The notes under the pieces are model-generated. The model did not search any database. It saw only the letters and a program-made list of their open reading frames with translations, and was not told the DNA's origin. Of a stretch of DNA of 64,000 nucleotides, positions 1 through 11,533 are shown piece after piece. The translations under genes and the position numbers were made by a program. Numbering within the stretch: position 1 is the first letter of the stretch; every line of letters begins with the position of its first letter. The stretch is from Trichuris trichiura (lineage: Eukaryota; Nematoda; Enoplea; Trichinellida; Trichuridae): positions 1,302,001 to 1,366,000 of the forward strand of contig JBAJFE010000009.1 of the NCBI GenBank assembly GCA_037903355.1, in the 5' to 3' direction.

Positions 1-477
1 TTCTCCATTTTTAAGGAGAAGCAGGATAAACCAATCACGTTTGGTTTTTCGGGATTCTTCAATAGGCCTCTCACCGTGGTGTAATCTTTCTGGCTAATTA
101 AAAATTATTTATGTTTAATTTTGCACGCATAAAACGGCTGAATACTATAACTAGAGCTGCTATTTAAAAAACGCCAAACGACTTAGCCGCCACTAAGAGT
201 TCGCAAACATTGTTAATTCAAGTTTCATAATCGTAAATTATGAAATGTAAGCCATACATTAATGAACTCAAAAATTGTTCCAACTGCTTTATTAATTTCT
301 GTTCATTTCTGCCACCTCAGTTTTACCTCTGCTGTAGACATTCGAGCTTAAATAATTGCATACGAAATAAGAAAAGCCCAAACTTTAAAACCAAATAAAC
401 AGCATACTAGCAGGCAATAAAGGGAGGTAGGATGGTTTTATTTTGCCTAACCTTCATTTCCTTAAAGTAAAAACGGT
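1..477. other. Non-coding flank, 3' of the secreted-protein gene
   Basis: No coding sequence is supported here. On the minus strand this is the 3' flank of the gene ending at 478. A minus-strand AATAAA (plus-strand TTTATT at 437-442) lies about 36 bases past its stop codon and is the likely polyadenylation signal. The rest is AT-rich. Confidence 0.5.
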
Positions 478-3400
478 TTAAGGCCAAATATAGAAGCTTG
501 TTCCGCGCCAGCTATAACCCCTCCATAGTTGATTAGCCATGAGATTTCTCACATCGGACTGGTCTGTCAGTTGAACAAATCCCAGGATATCATTATAGAA
601 AGTATACACTGGAACTGTCGCTCCGCAAGTACCGTTGTGGTGAACCGCGAAGCCAACAGTATGACCTTTAGTATAACCATTGGAAGTCGCCCAGTGTTCA
701 TCCAAATGACCAATTGCGTAGAAGTTGGTAGTCGGCGGTAATTGCCTTGAATACATTGTGATTGGTTGCAGCGCGTGACATTGGGAGGTGTTCGTTGCAG
801 TTGGAACTTTCCCAATATTACCAAGAATTTTTGCACCAAAAAGGCGAACCTGCTCATCAATCTTTGTCATTGACGTTTCCAGTATGTTCTTGTGTAGGTG
901 ATCGATGTAAAGTCTTGTGAGGTTTACCAGAGCAGCAGCTAAATGTAATTGAATTTTAAACAGATTTTCAAGGTATTTAAAACATATGCCATCATTTATT
1001 GGTTCATTGCCTAGAGAAAAGCTGAAGCGAAAATTTATCAGCCTTTCTACATTGCATTCAACAACATTCTGCTATTCATAAAAATTATGCTGTTCTAAGC
1101 TTCTGGTCAATCCATTGCATTCATGCAAAACACCTACTGCATGCGTGCATATGCCGGTGGAACGTTAGTGGACGTATCTGCTTTTGACTCCCAAAATGTA
1201 AGACACCGCGGAATGGCATGCATCTTGTACGTAAAAAAATTTCGCCCAGCGGGATAAGTCATTTTTGGAATCTATCTCACTACATGCAGAAAAGGAGCGC
1301 AGGAGCAGCTTTCATGCTAAGTTGATTCCTACCCGCCACCAACGTATCAGTGGGTAAAGCAGTATGCAATCATGTATTTCCTTAGTGAACGAGATCATAC
1401 CAGGAACGTTAGGATCTTGTGCAGGTCCCGTTGTCAATCTGCCTATAAAAGTTTGGGTGTTAAAATTTAAAAAGGAAAAAAATAGACTCCAATAAGTTTA
1501 ACCACGTTTTTCTGGGTAAAAGACAAGCAAAAAGTAGGGTTTTTAGCTGCATTTTGACGTAACGATTTCTGCTATAAAGGTCTGAAGGGGTTACAAGGAA
1601 GTCAGTTCAAAGATCCTTGTATATAGTGGATATTCCACTTTCATATTGTTTAGAGTGAATGACTTATTAATAGAAGACATTTGTGTCGCACTGGTTTTCC
1701 ATAAAGTTGAGTATTTGCTAGATGAATTGTTTGATAGTAGATCTTCAGATTCACGGGTTTTGCCTGTTGGGTGTATCTGTAAGTAAACTTCAAAATGCCC
1801 TACCAACGGATGGATGAGCAAATTGTTAGAGAAATTACAGAACAAATCGAATACCGTACGTTTCGGAACTGCTCGTGTTCCGTCGTCAGCAGTGTTGGGG
1901 ACCCAACAGGCCAAACCCGTGAATCTGAAGATCTACTATGAAACTATTCAAGCCTGTTAAAAGACATCCTGTTTTTCGAAACATGAATTGTTTGTTAGGA
2001 ATAATTTAGCAATTAGACTCACAGCATAATTTCTCCCTGCATATTGGGTAAGATGACCTGCACATCACGCATGGAGGAAGGTCAGCGAGCAGAGCAAATG
2101 GTCGTGAATCGGTGTAGCGCCTATGAAGTCACCATCTTAAGCATATATGGTTGAACTGAATAGTGAAGACTTACTTAGCCTGATAAGCGCAGGCGGTCAT
2201 GTAAGAGTTTGGACACTTTTCTCTAGCGCAGCCGAATTCTCCTCCTTCAAACCACAGCATCTAGAGAATATATATATTCAATAGCTTAAAGAATTCACAA
2301 AATATCTCACCTGCAAAGCATTGACGCATTCTTCATTAGTTGCCAAGGCGGTATCGCATGTACCCTGCATATAATTATATGCAGTGGAATAAACTCGCCA
2401 ATGGGCTTCGAGAACTTCAGTAACTGTTAGCTGTGTCGTGCTGCTGTGAAAGGAGTATCCTTTCTCATCATTCGCTGGTGCTGTTAAATTGCATCTGGCA
2501 GCTTGCGTTGCAGCTGCAGCTGCCAGTGCATCGCTCCAACCAGTCTAAAAAATTTTTCCAGTTTAAATGTTTCAGGCTTTCAATGCCTACACTTTTCGTA
2601 CAGTTTCAATACAAAGAAATATTTTGACCAAGGCTAAAGCATTAAAGGATTCTATTTTCTTCATGCACGCCATCATTAAGAAACCTTTTGACCGTTGCGC
2701 ATATTAATCATGTCTTACCATACACTCTATGTTCTGCGCCTCTGTTCGGCCGCGAATATCGTTGTGTTTTGAGAGGAAGTCCGCTTGGTCCATCATTTCA
2801 AAGCGAATAGCTAAAATTTTGAATGCTTTGAAATAAATTATTTTTCATAGACATTTTTAAAATAATTGCTAACAGATTGGCTTGGATACTCATTAGCACT
2901 TATTTCTCTTGGCTGAATGCATTAAAAGATAAAAGAGACCCCTTGCCTTAGACTAACACTACTGTCCCATAGGTGTTTGAACTTTTGTCGAACCTGACTA
3001 CAAGTCAAATAAAATGTTTTGCCCTATAAAAACTCATAACACTGACGAAGGAAAATTTGGTAACTAAAAGTTTGCTTTACCTTACTTTCTAATGCGGAGA
3101 TTGTGAATTTCGTCAAAAGCTTTACTTTGCCAGGATAGAAACGGGCTGCATTGAAAATGAAGCCGTTTCTTAAAGCATTTGCAGGTACCTTACAACATGC
3201 TAACAGATGCGCTTAGCTTCCAAACCAGTCAGTCTTAGTTGACCAGAAATTTCGATCGAACTTGTTTAAATTACAATTTTCAATTTATTAATAGATTGAT
3301 GGTTAACAGAGAATTGCTGTTTAGATGCATTACTTAAGAAATCTCGACTTTGGCAAAGTACTGACTTTAAAAAAAAGGCAGCCGTATTCTATAAGCATAA

Positions 3401-4174
3401 CATTCGTAACATCGAGGTCGTATCAGAATTAGGTTTCAGCGATCCACCAAAGCTGGAAATCATTACAAAATTAGGACCTTTTCTCATTAGACGCTCAGTG
3501 AGTACTGTATATAGAATTGAAATCAAGTTCTGTTGGTCTACGTAACCGCATTCAACCTAAGCTGATGCACGCAACCAAGTCCTATTAGTCCTGGCATCTA
3601 TAAGCATTCTTGTAAACTCAAAATTGCAGTTACTTTATATCAGACTGCTTGCAGTTGGTTGGCGTAACAGAGATTGATTTCAGTACCACTTAGAACGATT
3701 TTCAGGCGTCTAATGCAAAAAATCAAAAAAAAGTTGAATATGGGAAATTGATTACCATAAACAGTATCAATCGCTTGACAGTCTGTGCTAAGCACAATTA
3801 GAGTTACCAAGAACGTGCAAAGTTTGCTCGTCGCTTCTGTTAGCGAAAAACTTAGCCTTAAGCAGTCATATACTTTCACTGATTATGAGCTTGTACGGAA
3901 ATTCATTATTAGGTGAAACAGTCGGACGAAAATGGATAGAAGTTACAAGCTGCGGTATGTACCTGAACATCATATGCGTGCACGCTTTAGCTCAATCAAA
4001 TTATTGCCATTTCCTGTTCAAAAAAGCAACTTTTGCAATTTGCGATATCTGCAGTTAACGATGCTCTTATGCTTCGCTCCAGCGTCAATAAATAAACTTT
4101 TCTAAAGGAATAACCTTACCCTCTCCGCTGACTGCTACAATGATCACCGCTAAAATTGTGACCACACTAAGCAT
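478..4174 (-). CDS. Secreted cysteine-containing protein, DUF5648-like C-terminus (7 exons)
   Basis: Proposed exons, in transcript order: 4174-4120, 3199-3086, 2810-2719, 2544-2311, 2260-2175, 2120-2023 and 938-478. Every intron is GT-AG and the reading phase matches at each junction, giving 379 residues. The protein starts MLSVVTILAVIIVAVSGE, a clear signal peptide, and a CC pair follows at about residues 20-21. The middle holds paired cysteines, for example in GCAREKC and PCVMC. The last 80 or so residues (GHLDEHWATSNGY, then VPVYTFYN, then W..YSW.G.SFYIWP) resemble the bacterial and fungal DUF5648 repeat, but this rests on recalled pattern only. It probably acts outside the cell; its function is unknown. 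A lineage-specific secreted family is an alternative. The exon chain is well supported, the domain call is weak. Confidence 0.8.
1723..1950. repeat. Intronic inverted repeat, arms about 50 bp
   Basis: Positions 1723-1772 are the reverse complement of 1901-1950 with about four mismatches. The core ATCTTCAGATTCACGGGTTT is matched exactly. The spacer is about 128 bases. It lies in the last intron (939-2022) of the secreted-protein gene, so its transcript could fold into a long hairpin. It may be a miniature inverted-repeat element or a local inverted duplication. Confidence 0.75.
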
Positions 4175-6223
4175 GGTTTCGTGGATTCGTCCTCTTAACG
4201 TGATCGGAAAAGATTTTATACTCAAGCTTGGGCAGATATTTGCACTCAGCCGCAAAGCTCAAAAGGAAAATATTTTTACAGTCGCTAAAGACGACAGCAC
4301 AACCCCAATTAGATTCCCACAGGCAGCATGTTGCTAAAGTCCAAACAAAAGACGTGCAAAACCGTTTTAATGAGCGTCTTGAGAAACTTCCGAAACGATA
4401 ACCTCAATAGAAACACTGCAGCGTTATCTCTGCTTACGTATACGTCCCTAGCAAAGTACGCCGTGGAATTTGAGCCATATGCTCTCTGCAAATGGAAACG
4501 AGCTCTAAATGAAGTTACGAATTCTTCATATTTATAACTGCTTCATGCTTTTTACGATTTTTCTAAAGAAATAATAAGTAAATAAAAATACAGACAAATT
4601 AAAACAACCGTCACGGGTTAACGATGAGGCAGAGTGCATCCTGGATGGTTCGCTAAGGAACAGCAATATCACCTGTTACGAAGGTTACGTTATTAAAAAT
4701 ACAAACACTTTTTCTGATCAACTGCAGCATAAAAAATGAACTCATTATGAAACCGTACAATGACTACATGTAAGTAATAAGGTGGCTAAATTTTGAATGC
4801 AATTATTTTAACCTGTTTAATCTTTTGTGTATATCATAACAGTGGAATCAAGAGCAATCGCATAAAAGGCTTTGCATGACTATACAAGCTTCAATAGCAA
4901 CTGAAGATTCAAGCCGATGAAGTACGCTGGTAGCTTCTATTTATTTTACTTTATAAAAGCATGTTAAGAATTTGCTGTTATGCTTAACTACAGGCTAAGA
5001 AATTAGCTCATGACGTCACATGGTCATTTCTTGATTAAAGACGAATCTGCTAAGACATCCTCGTTGCATATAACTGTTTAAATAACTTCGGATCTAAAGA
5101 CAGGCGCTCGAATGCTCCTTAACTAATGAAGAAATTATCGCACGCGCATCTGAACACATTAACTCAAGCGAGAGCGAACGCCAATGATATAGGCGTTAAT
5201 GATACTAATCATTAAGTTGACGCTGACGCCGATAAAGGGAAAACGCAGTTCCCGAAAGTAATGTCAAATAAAAGACTTTCGCAACAGCCTAACGCGTTAT
5301 TTTTGTATATACAATGAACAATGAATTAAAATGGACAGGTCTCGTCGAACTGTTCATTTCTAAAGGTTTGTTTCAAAACATTTTCAACCTTTTTCTTCAA
5401 ACGTACTTCACTTCTTCTTGTTGAATGGAGGAGCCTTAAATCGTACGATTATCGTCACATCTTCATCTTAAGGTTTTTTTATGCTTTAACTACAGCCGGC
5501 AATTTTCAGCAAACATTAAATAGATAAGAAAAACTGAACGTTTACTGTGTAACATTCGCACGCTATCCTATAGACAAAATCTATGATGCCTACCTTACAT
5601 ACTCCAATATCACACATAATGGAAATTGTCAGTTTAAAAAGGGAGAGATTATTTACACGGAATGCTTGTGGTGAATCATATAGATGCCAGGATGCTGTAA
5701 GAAAAATTAGCGCCCAAAAATCGAGTACAAATTAGCATATTTTTAACGTACGCCTTCAAAATTGAAGAAGTGAATGCATAACTAGTGCGCGAGTAAAATA
5801 AAGAGGATAATACGTTGAAGCTCAGAATTTGCATAGCAATAAATTCACTTCACCACATTAGGACGTTCTGCCAGCTTTTGCTCACTTCGATTTGATAGTA
5901 TGGAAGAAATCCTACGCAATTGGCTATTTCGTTCATTAGTAATGGATTGAGCCTTACGCAAGAGAGAAAGAACAGTTCGAAAGAATGCGTCTATCAGTCA
6001 TACAGTAATCTGAAAAATGCAGGTTCGTTTTTGGCATGTGCTTCAATGTAAGCCTGCAAGACAGGACTTTGGACTTTGGCTTAAGCTTAGACACAGGGCA
6101 AACTAGAATGGAAAGCAGGCTAACAGGATGACTGATGAGCGCGTAGCCAACGAGATCTTAAGCTACGACTTTCAAAAATACTGAAGTCATTTCCGCACTT
6201 TATTTCAAATAAATTAATTGCCG
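4175..6223. other. Intergenic, no gene recognised
   Basis: This lies between the promoter side of the secreted-protein gene (ends at 4174) and the 3' end of RPS7 (stop at 6224). The only open frames are 60-70 codons, overlap on both strands and resemble nothing known. A minus-strand AATAAA at 6204-6199 belongs to RPS7. AT-rich, with no clear repeats. Confidence 0.45.
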
Positions 6224-7131
6224 TCAATTCAACACTTCTGGGAATTCGAACGTAACCTCTTTGCCGGTAAGGTGCTTGTATACTCCCGCAAAAGTGTCCA
6301 GCTAAGTATATAAGTATAAGCATGTGGAGCATGCGGATGCGGCTATTTTTTCGTACCTTGTTTTCTACTTGAGTCATTTGATTCCGATCTAGGAAAACTT
6401 TCAACAAACGACTACCGTCCAGACGCACTCGAGTACGCTTCCCTACGATCTCCGCAGGGAATACAATGTCGTTCAAAAATTCTTCGTGAACAGAAGCCAA
6501 CGTACGACTGTTCAAAAAAAAATGAATTACGCTTTTGAAACCTTGCCTGAAGTTGCCTACCTTCGAGGACGTTTCTGCTTCAGTATTATACGATTTTTGC
6601 CCCTTGTTGGTTTGGGCAAAATACGACGCTAAATTAAAGTTTGAAAAGTATTTACAAATACATCTTAGATAACAGCCTACCCGAGCAATGATGACCACGT
6701 GCCTACCGCCAAACTTTTTCTCCATTTCGCGCAAAAGCTTGCCTTGAATTTTGCGATATTGCTTCAGTTGCGGAAACGGTACATAAATAATGATAGCTTT
6801 TCGATTAGGCACTTCAATCTCCTATAAATAGTATTTAAAATAGAAACGCGACAGAGCTGAAGGATTTACCTTAGCGGCTAAGAAATGTAGTTCTTTCAGA
6901 TGATCTCTGTACTCGTTACTTGATTCCAAATCCATCAAAGCCTAAGACGCACTTTAAATCACACAGAAGCGAAAAACGACAAAAAACCAAATAAAACCAT
7001 GTACTTTAGAACATAAGCTACTAATAAATTCGGCAGACATCCGACCATACCTGCGAAACAGTTTCTTCAAACTTGGTAGGAGCTTTCGCTCCCTGCTTCC
7101 GATAAAGTTTTCCGTACAAGACGGCCGACAT
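6224..7131 (-). CDS. RpS7: 40S ribosomal protein S7 (eS7), 6 exons
   Basis: Exons: 7131-7051, 6941-6870, 6821-6681, 6628-6561, 6507-6357 and 6301-6224. Phases agree at every GT-AG junction and give 196 residues, close to the 194 of human RPS7. Family signatures run in order: LESSNEYRDHLKELHFLAAK, EIEVPNRKAIIIYVP, EKKFGGRHVVIIA, RRILPKPTRGKNR, RTLASVHEEFLNDIVFPAEI, VGKRTRVRLDGSRLLKV, and the ending KHLTGKEVTFEFPEVLN. eS7 is a small-subunit protein needed for 18S rRNA maturation. The start MSAVLYGKLYRKQG matches the usual S7 N-terminus. A 5' UTR intron may end at the TTTCAG about 20 bases upstream of the ATG. AATAAA lies 20 bases past the stop. This is a single intact copy. Confidence 0.97.
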
Positions 7132-8420
7132 TTTAATCACTTCGGGCAGCTGAAATATGAAATTTGATGTCAGTGTACGAGAATCCGACATTCTTAAAGT
7201 TCTCAGTATCGCTGGAATAGATAACCAACATCTCGCTTTAACTGCGTCAAAAGGTATAAATGCAAATGAATTTGCTGCTAAACTTTTAAACAAGCATATT
7301 AGACTTAACTTTTAAGCAGATAAGCAAATTTCACGCCTAAGAAAAGACCAACGCACACAAAGTTATCCCAAAATGATGCTGTAAGCAAGTCGAACACACA
7401 TACTAAGTACAGTAAGAAAGATAGGCAAGTACATGTACATGGCTATCCAATTCTTTTGAGCTGGTCGACGTAGTCTCTGTCGTTATAAAGCAGCGTAAGT
7501 AAATCCGGCCATTTCGTTTTTATACTACAGTGCGACTGGAATTCTTAGCAACTGGACAAAACTGGCACTTTAAATACGACGTTATTACAAAAATTGAGAA
7601 AATATAGGAGTTTCTATGTGCTCCTGTTTTTAATAAAAATATTTATTCTGATAAACCGTTTACCAGCTTCGGGCGTTATTTCTGAATACATTTAAGGGTC
7701 TTCAAATTGTCCGAGTCGGTAGGTAAATTATAAATTATGAACTATGCATTCGTTGCAAAGAGCTATGTTGTTTATATCTAATGGTGCTTTCGGGAAAGAC
7801 TAGTCAGCGTCAGCCTCTGTATTTCAATTTCCAGTACGCTAACAGTGGCAGGAAATATCGTATTACTGATGTGCAGGCAGTCACGCTTTGAACTTTTGGA
7901 TCAAAACATTGTCATGCGGCTTCAATACCCCAAAATTATGCGGATTCTCTGTATTCGTAATTTTCATGCACTAGATATTGAATTAATGCTTTTCAATGTT
8001 CCGATAGCATAGTAGTAATTTTCACTCGCGTTTCATTTAAGTACGTTGAATAATCGTACATGAGGCAAGCCACACAGCCGATAGGGGCGGCGATAGCTTA
8101 CCGCTCAATGCTACAGCAACAAAAGCTGATTGACGATTTCTACAGCTATCCCAATTCCTTACTATGCTTAGTTGGGGTTTCATTTCCATCGATGCGCAGT
8201 GAATATTTCAACCCGTGTACTTCCTGGTTCATACTACAGCTGGTGGAATATTTTACAGCCCTTCGCAGTTGAATAATTCATTTTGCGTGCATTTACTTGA
8301 TTAAAATTTTTGAATATGCCAAACTGGAGGAGCAACGCTTCATTGCCGATGCGTAAAAATTCCAAAGACTGACTCCATTGCTGCAATATTCATGAAATCC
8401 CTTGCTTGCGTGCGATTTAA

Positions 8421-8912
8421 TTGCCATGTCTTTGTTTTCCATGTCAAGTTGGAGACGAAGAAAAATTTCGCGGCAACTACCGCAAAGGTGCCACCTGCCA
8501 CGCAAAGCTATGCACTGGCTGCGAAAGCTGCGAAACAACACGTTTTAATGGTCTTCCGCATTGGCAAACTTTCAAAGTCAACAATATGATTCAAGTTCTG
8601 CCAAACTATGCTGACATATGCACATCACGTGATTTCAGCGCGATGACAATCTACATTGCTCAAAGTCTATCCATCGCGATAAGAGAAGATTGCTATCGAT
8701 TCTCAGTTCCAGTCATCCCGCCGAAATATGCCTTGTTCCATTATAAGCATCAATTTTTTCATTTGGAGCGGAGACACAACTCTTTGAACAGTAGAAGAAA
8801 GCTTTCGGACGCTGAAGGAGAGACACTGTTCGTCCCAAAAGCTCTCCTAAACAAAAAATCTTTTCCACTGCTCAATGTTTTTACTCCGAGCGAAAGCGTT
8901 TGCTCCCGTTAA
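8421..8912 (+). other. Unrecognised cysteine-rich open reading frame
   Basis: The frame is open for 163 codons and begins with TTG; an in-frame TAA lies immediately before it. If coding, it is probably an exon entered by splicing rather than a complete gene. The first 40 residues are rich in Cys, with spacings such as ATCHAKLCTGCESCETTRF, and the rest is basic. I do not recognise the family. The opposite strand also has an 82-codon frame here, so chance is possible. Confidence 0.22.
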
Positions 8913-9313
8913 GAGAATTTAATCAATTTTCTTTTTAAAAAAGGAAAGTCAGCTACGAATTCTACCAACTTTATGATAATATTTTGAAATTTATTCGGAA
9001 ATGACGCTATGATGAATTGCGATTTAATACAGTACGATAAAAAAAATCAGGTAACTTTTGAAATAAACTGAATTTAAAAAGTTACTTATTTTTTATAAGC
9101 GTAGCTTCGTAAAGTCGAGTAACAGAAACCGATCTACACAATTTTATTGCTGCGTTCTCCTTTTCACCTTTACTTAGCAAGCAAGAATTAAATGCTAGTT
9201 ACTCTGGATGGGCCAACTTTTTGTGAACCGCGAAAGGATTAATAATAAAATGTTGTTTTATTCTGATTTTAGAAAAAAGCACGGAAAGGTGACTGATTCG
9301 GTTTTCTAGAACA

Positions 9314-9376
9314 CAGGCTAATGCAGCAGTTTCGCAAAACTCTTTACGTCGCAGCTTTAGTCATTGCATTAGCCTG
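9314..9376. repeat. Small perfect inverted repeat (12-bp arms)
   Basis: CAGGCTAATGCA at 9314-9325 is exactly complementary to TGCATTAGCCTG at 9365-9376, with a 39-base spacer. The RNA could fold on either strand, but the spacer pairs only weakly, so a microRNA is not supported. Confidence 0.5.
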
Positions 9377-10645
9377 AATTGAGAAGTTGTACGAAAACAA
9401 CGTGCTTCAAAAATAATTCGACTGCGTTAGACGTAATAACGTCACCTCAACTTTATCACCACGCGAGATTTTTCCTCAATAAATAACAAGAATGTTTCAG
9501 CTTTACTGTTTCGTTTGGGAAGCGTCAATTCCACCGCTTTGTACGTCGGCGGTTATTTTTCAATTCACAAAACTTTCAACGTTCGCCATGCCTTTTTCCA
9601 GCTGATGCTCTCGGAAAAACATTAGGCAACTTTAAGCTAAAGGCAAAAACGAAAACTCGTGATTAAATAAACATTCAGTGCGCCGTAAAGGTAAACTACT
9701 TTGCCGCTTTTACCAATAGATCATTCTGTCAGCTGAAGAATCCAACGAAAGCAACAGCCGTCGCCATACGATTCTTTTAAAGCATTTTTTTCAGGCATTT
9801 TAAGATTAGCGCTAAGATGCGTCAGTTAACTTTTTTTAAATTGCATACGCTGCGCAGCAATGCCCAACTGCTGGAAACAAACGAACTGGCTCGAACGCGA
9901 AAACAAGTTTTGGGAAAATATTTTAAAATAAATTAACTTTTCAAAAAAATGACTGCAAACTTGCAAATTGATTTGCAGGTGACTTTTGTAACTAAAAGTA
10001 GACAAATGCAATGGACTGCCAATGATCACAGCCGGTAAACAAATAAATTTAAAACTCATCCGAGTTACCACGCAGCCGATAAGGGATGCGCTAAAGCGAG
10101 CGTCATTGACATACAATGCACTTTTCTTCCGTTCGCTTTACAGGAAGAACAGCAAGTCAAATGACGCGCATTCGTAACGATCAAAAAGTATTGTTAAACA
10201 TAAATGTATTTTACATATTTTAGAAAACAATAGCCGTACACAAGCAGACAAACAGTCAATAGTTTAAGCTCAGTTAAAATTGACCACTGGAAAATGTTAG
10301 ATTGAAGGGAAGTCATCGGGAATACGCAAGGAAGAAGAGATGTGCCACTTGAAAAGTGGTCGGTCCAAAAGCTGAAAAAAGAAAAACGAGGAGCGCAATT
10401 ACTTCAAGCAGACGAACTCCGGAACTGGGCCGGCTCAAAGCGGTTAAAATATTTTTGAAAATTTCGTCACAAAATAAACGCAAAGAAAAAAGACAGTTAA
10501 CGCTGCTGCTGCCGCTCCTAAGAGTAGAGCAAACGGGCAAGTCTTTGTCCACCGCCCCCTTCTTTGTTTCTTAAAACGCGGAAGGTGCAATAATGAGTTA
10601 TCCCACTTTCATAAGACGACGACAACTTAATTGAAATGGAATTGA

Positions 10646-11533
10646 TTAAACGTGAGTATGCTTTTTGGGCTGGTAGACACCTTGCGCTTCTAAGTGCTTC
10701 CGAGTGAGATAGCTTCTGCAATTACGAGTTTTTTTATACCTTAAAAGCTATTAGGTAACCTACCTGACGGAAGCTTGTATCATCACTGCAGCTTCGTCGG
10801 GAGTCAGCATGTGATCGTGCCTGTTGTCTAAGCTCTGAGATCTTTGTCTCGCCCCTTCGATACGCAGTTCAATTGGACGATGAACTTTAATTCCCTTCTG
10901 CTCTAAATGCTTTCTTGTCAGATAACCCCTAAAGAAAGAATATTGCGTCACTTTTCCAATTTCCTAGAACACGTACCGAATTCCCGCCTGGATTTTCGTA
11001 GCGCTTAAATCCTTGTCATAGCTGCCTCTGTAAAAATTAAATTTATGCATTATTAACAAAATAAATTAAAGTAAACGAACGTAGTCAGCGTGTCTGTTAA
11101 ATTGGTAGCTAAATTTTCAATGACGTCTGCGTGCAGAACATTCTGACGTTGTCCACCTTCTTCGGATGAATGTTCCAGCCCGAGTCGACATGCCTAAACT
11201 CATTCGATAACTTCTGCGTAACAAAGTTACTAGCGAGAACTTGCTTACTTCCCTGATCAAAACGGATTGGAAAGCTTCATAGGCGTGCTTGCTTAGCAGA
11301 GGATCCACACCGGCTTCTTAACGTTTTCAGCTTAGCTAACTTAGCGCGTTGGTTCTTAGACGCTTACCATCCCTAACTTGCATCAACGTGTGAAAAAACA
11401 GGGCGCCAAATGCGTACAAGTCTTTTGGCTGGTTTGAAAGCACTTCCCGCGCCAAGGCTACCAGAAGGGTCCGAAAGCCCGTTGGTACGGGATAACGATC
11501 GCCCGCATCGGATGCGCTACCAGCTTCAGGCAT
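10646..11533 (-). CDS. SPA17-like protein: RIIa domain plus two IQ motifs (6 exons)
   Basis: Exons: 11533-11368, 11316-11249, 11193-11081, 11027-10977, 10928-10764 and 10715-10646. All junctions are GT-AG and in phase, giving 210 residues. Residues 14-55 (YPVPTGFRTLLVALAREVL, then QPKDLYAFGALFFHTLM) form an RIIa dimerisation/docking domain, very like the start of mammalian SPA17 (YRIPQGF..LLEGL.REIL..QPDNI). Two IQ motifs follow, TKIQAGIRGYLTRKH (126-140) and VMIQASVRSYLTRKH (182-196). SPA17 and its relatives bind AKAPs and calmodulin in flagella and motile cilia. That location is inferred from the family. The start was chosen because it opens directly before the RIIa domain. Exon 3 is the least certain, supported mainly by phase. 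Confidence 0.85.

Larger units (their letters stand above)
7132..10645. other. Intergenic stretch, one unexplained open frame
   Basis: No gene is recognised between RPS7 and the SPA17-like gene. It holds the cysteine-rich open frame at 8421-8912, an unrelated 70-codon frame at 8060-8272, and a small perfect inverted repeat at 9314-9376. The remainder is AT-rich. Confidence 0.4.

Noticed and set aside
1591..1914. 107-codon minus-strand open frame
   Set aside because: It lies in the intron between two well-supported exons of the secreted-protein gene. Adding it would break the phase, and part of it is an arm of the inverted repeat.
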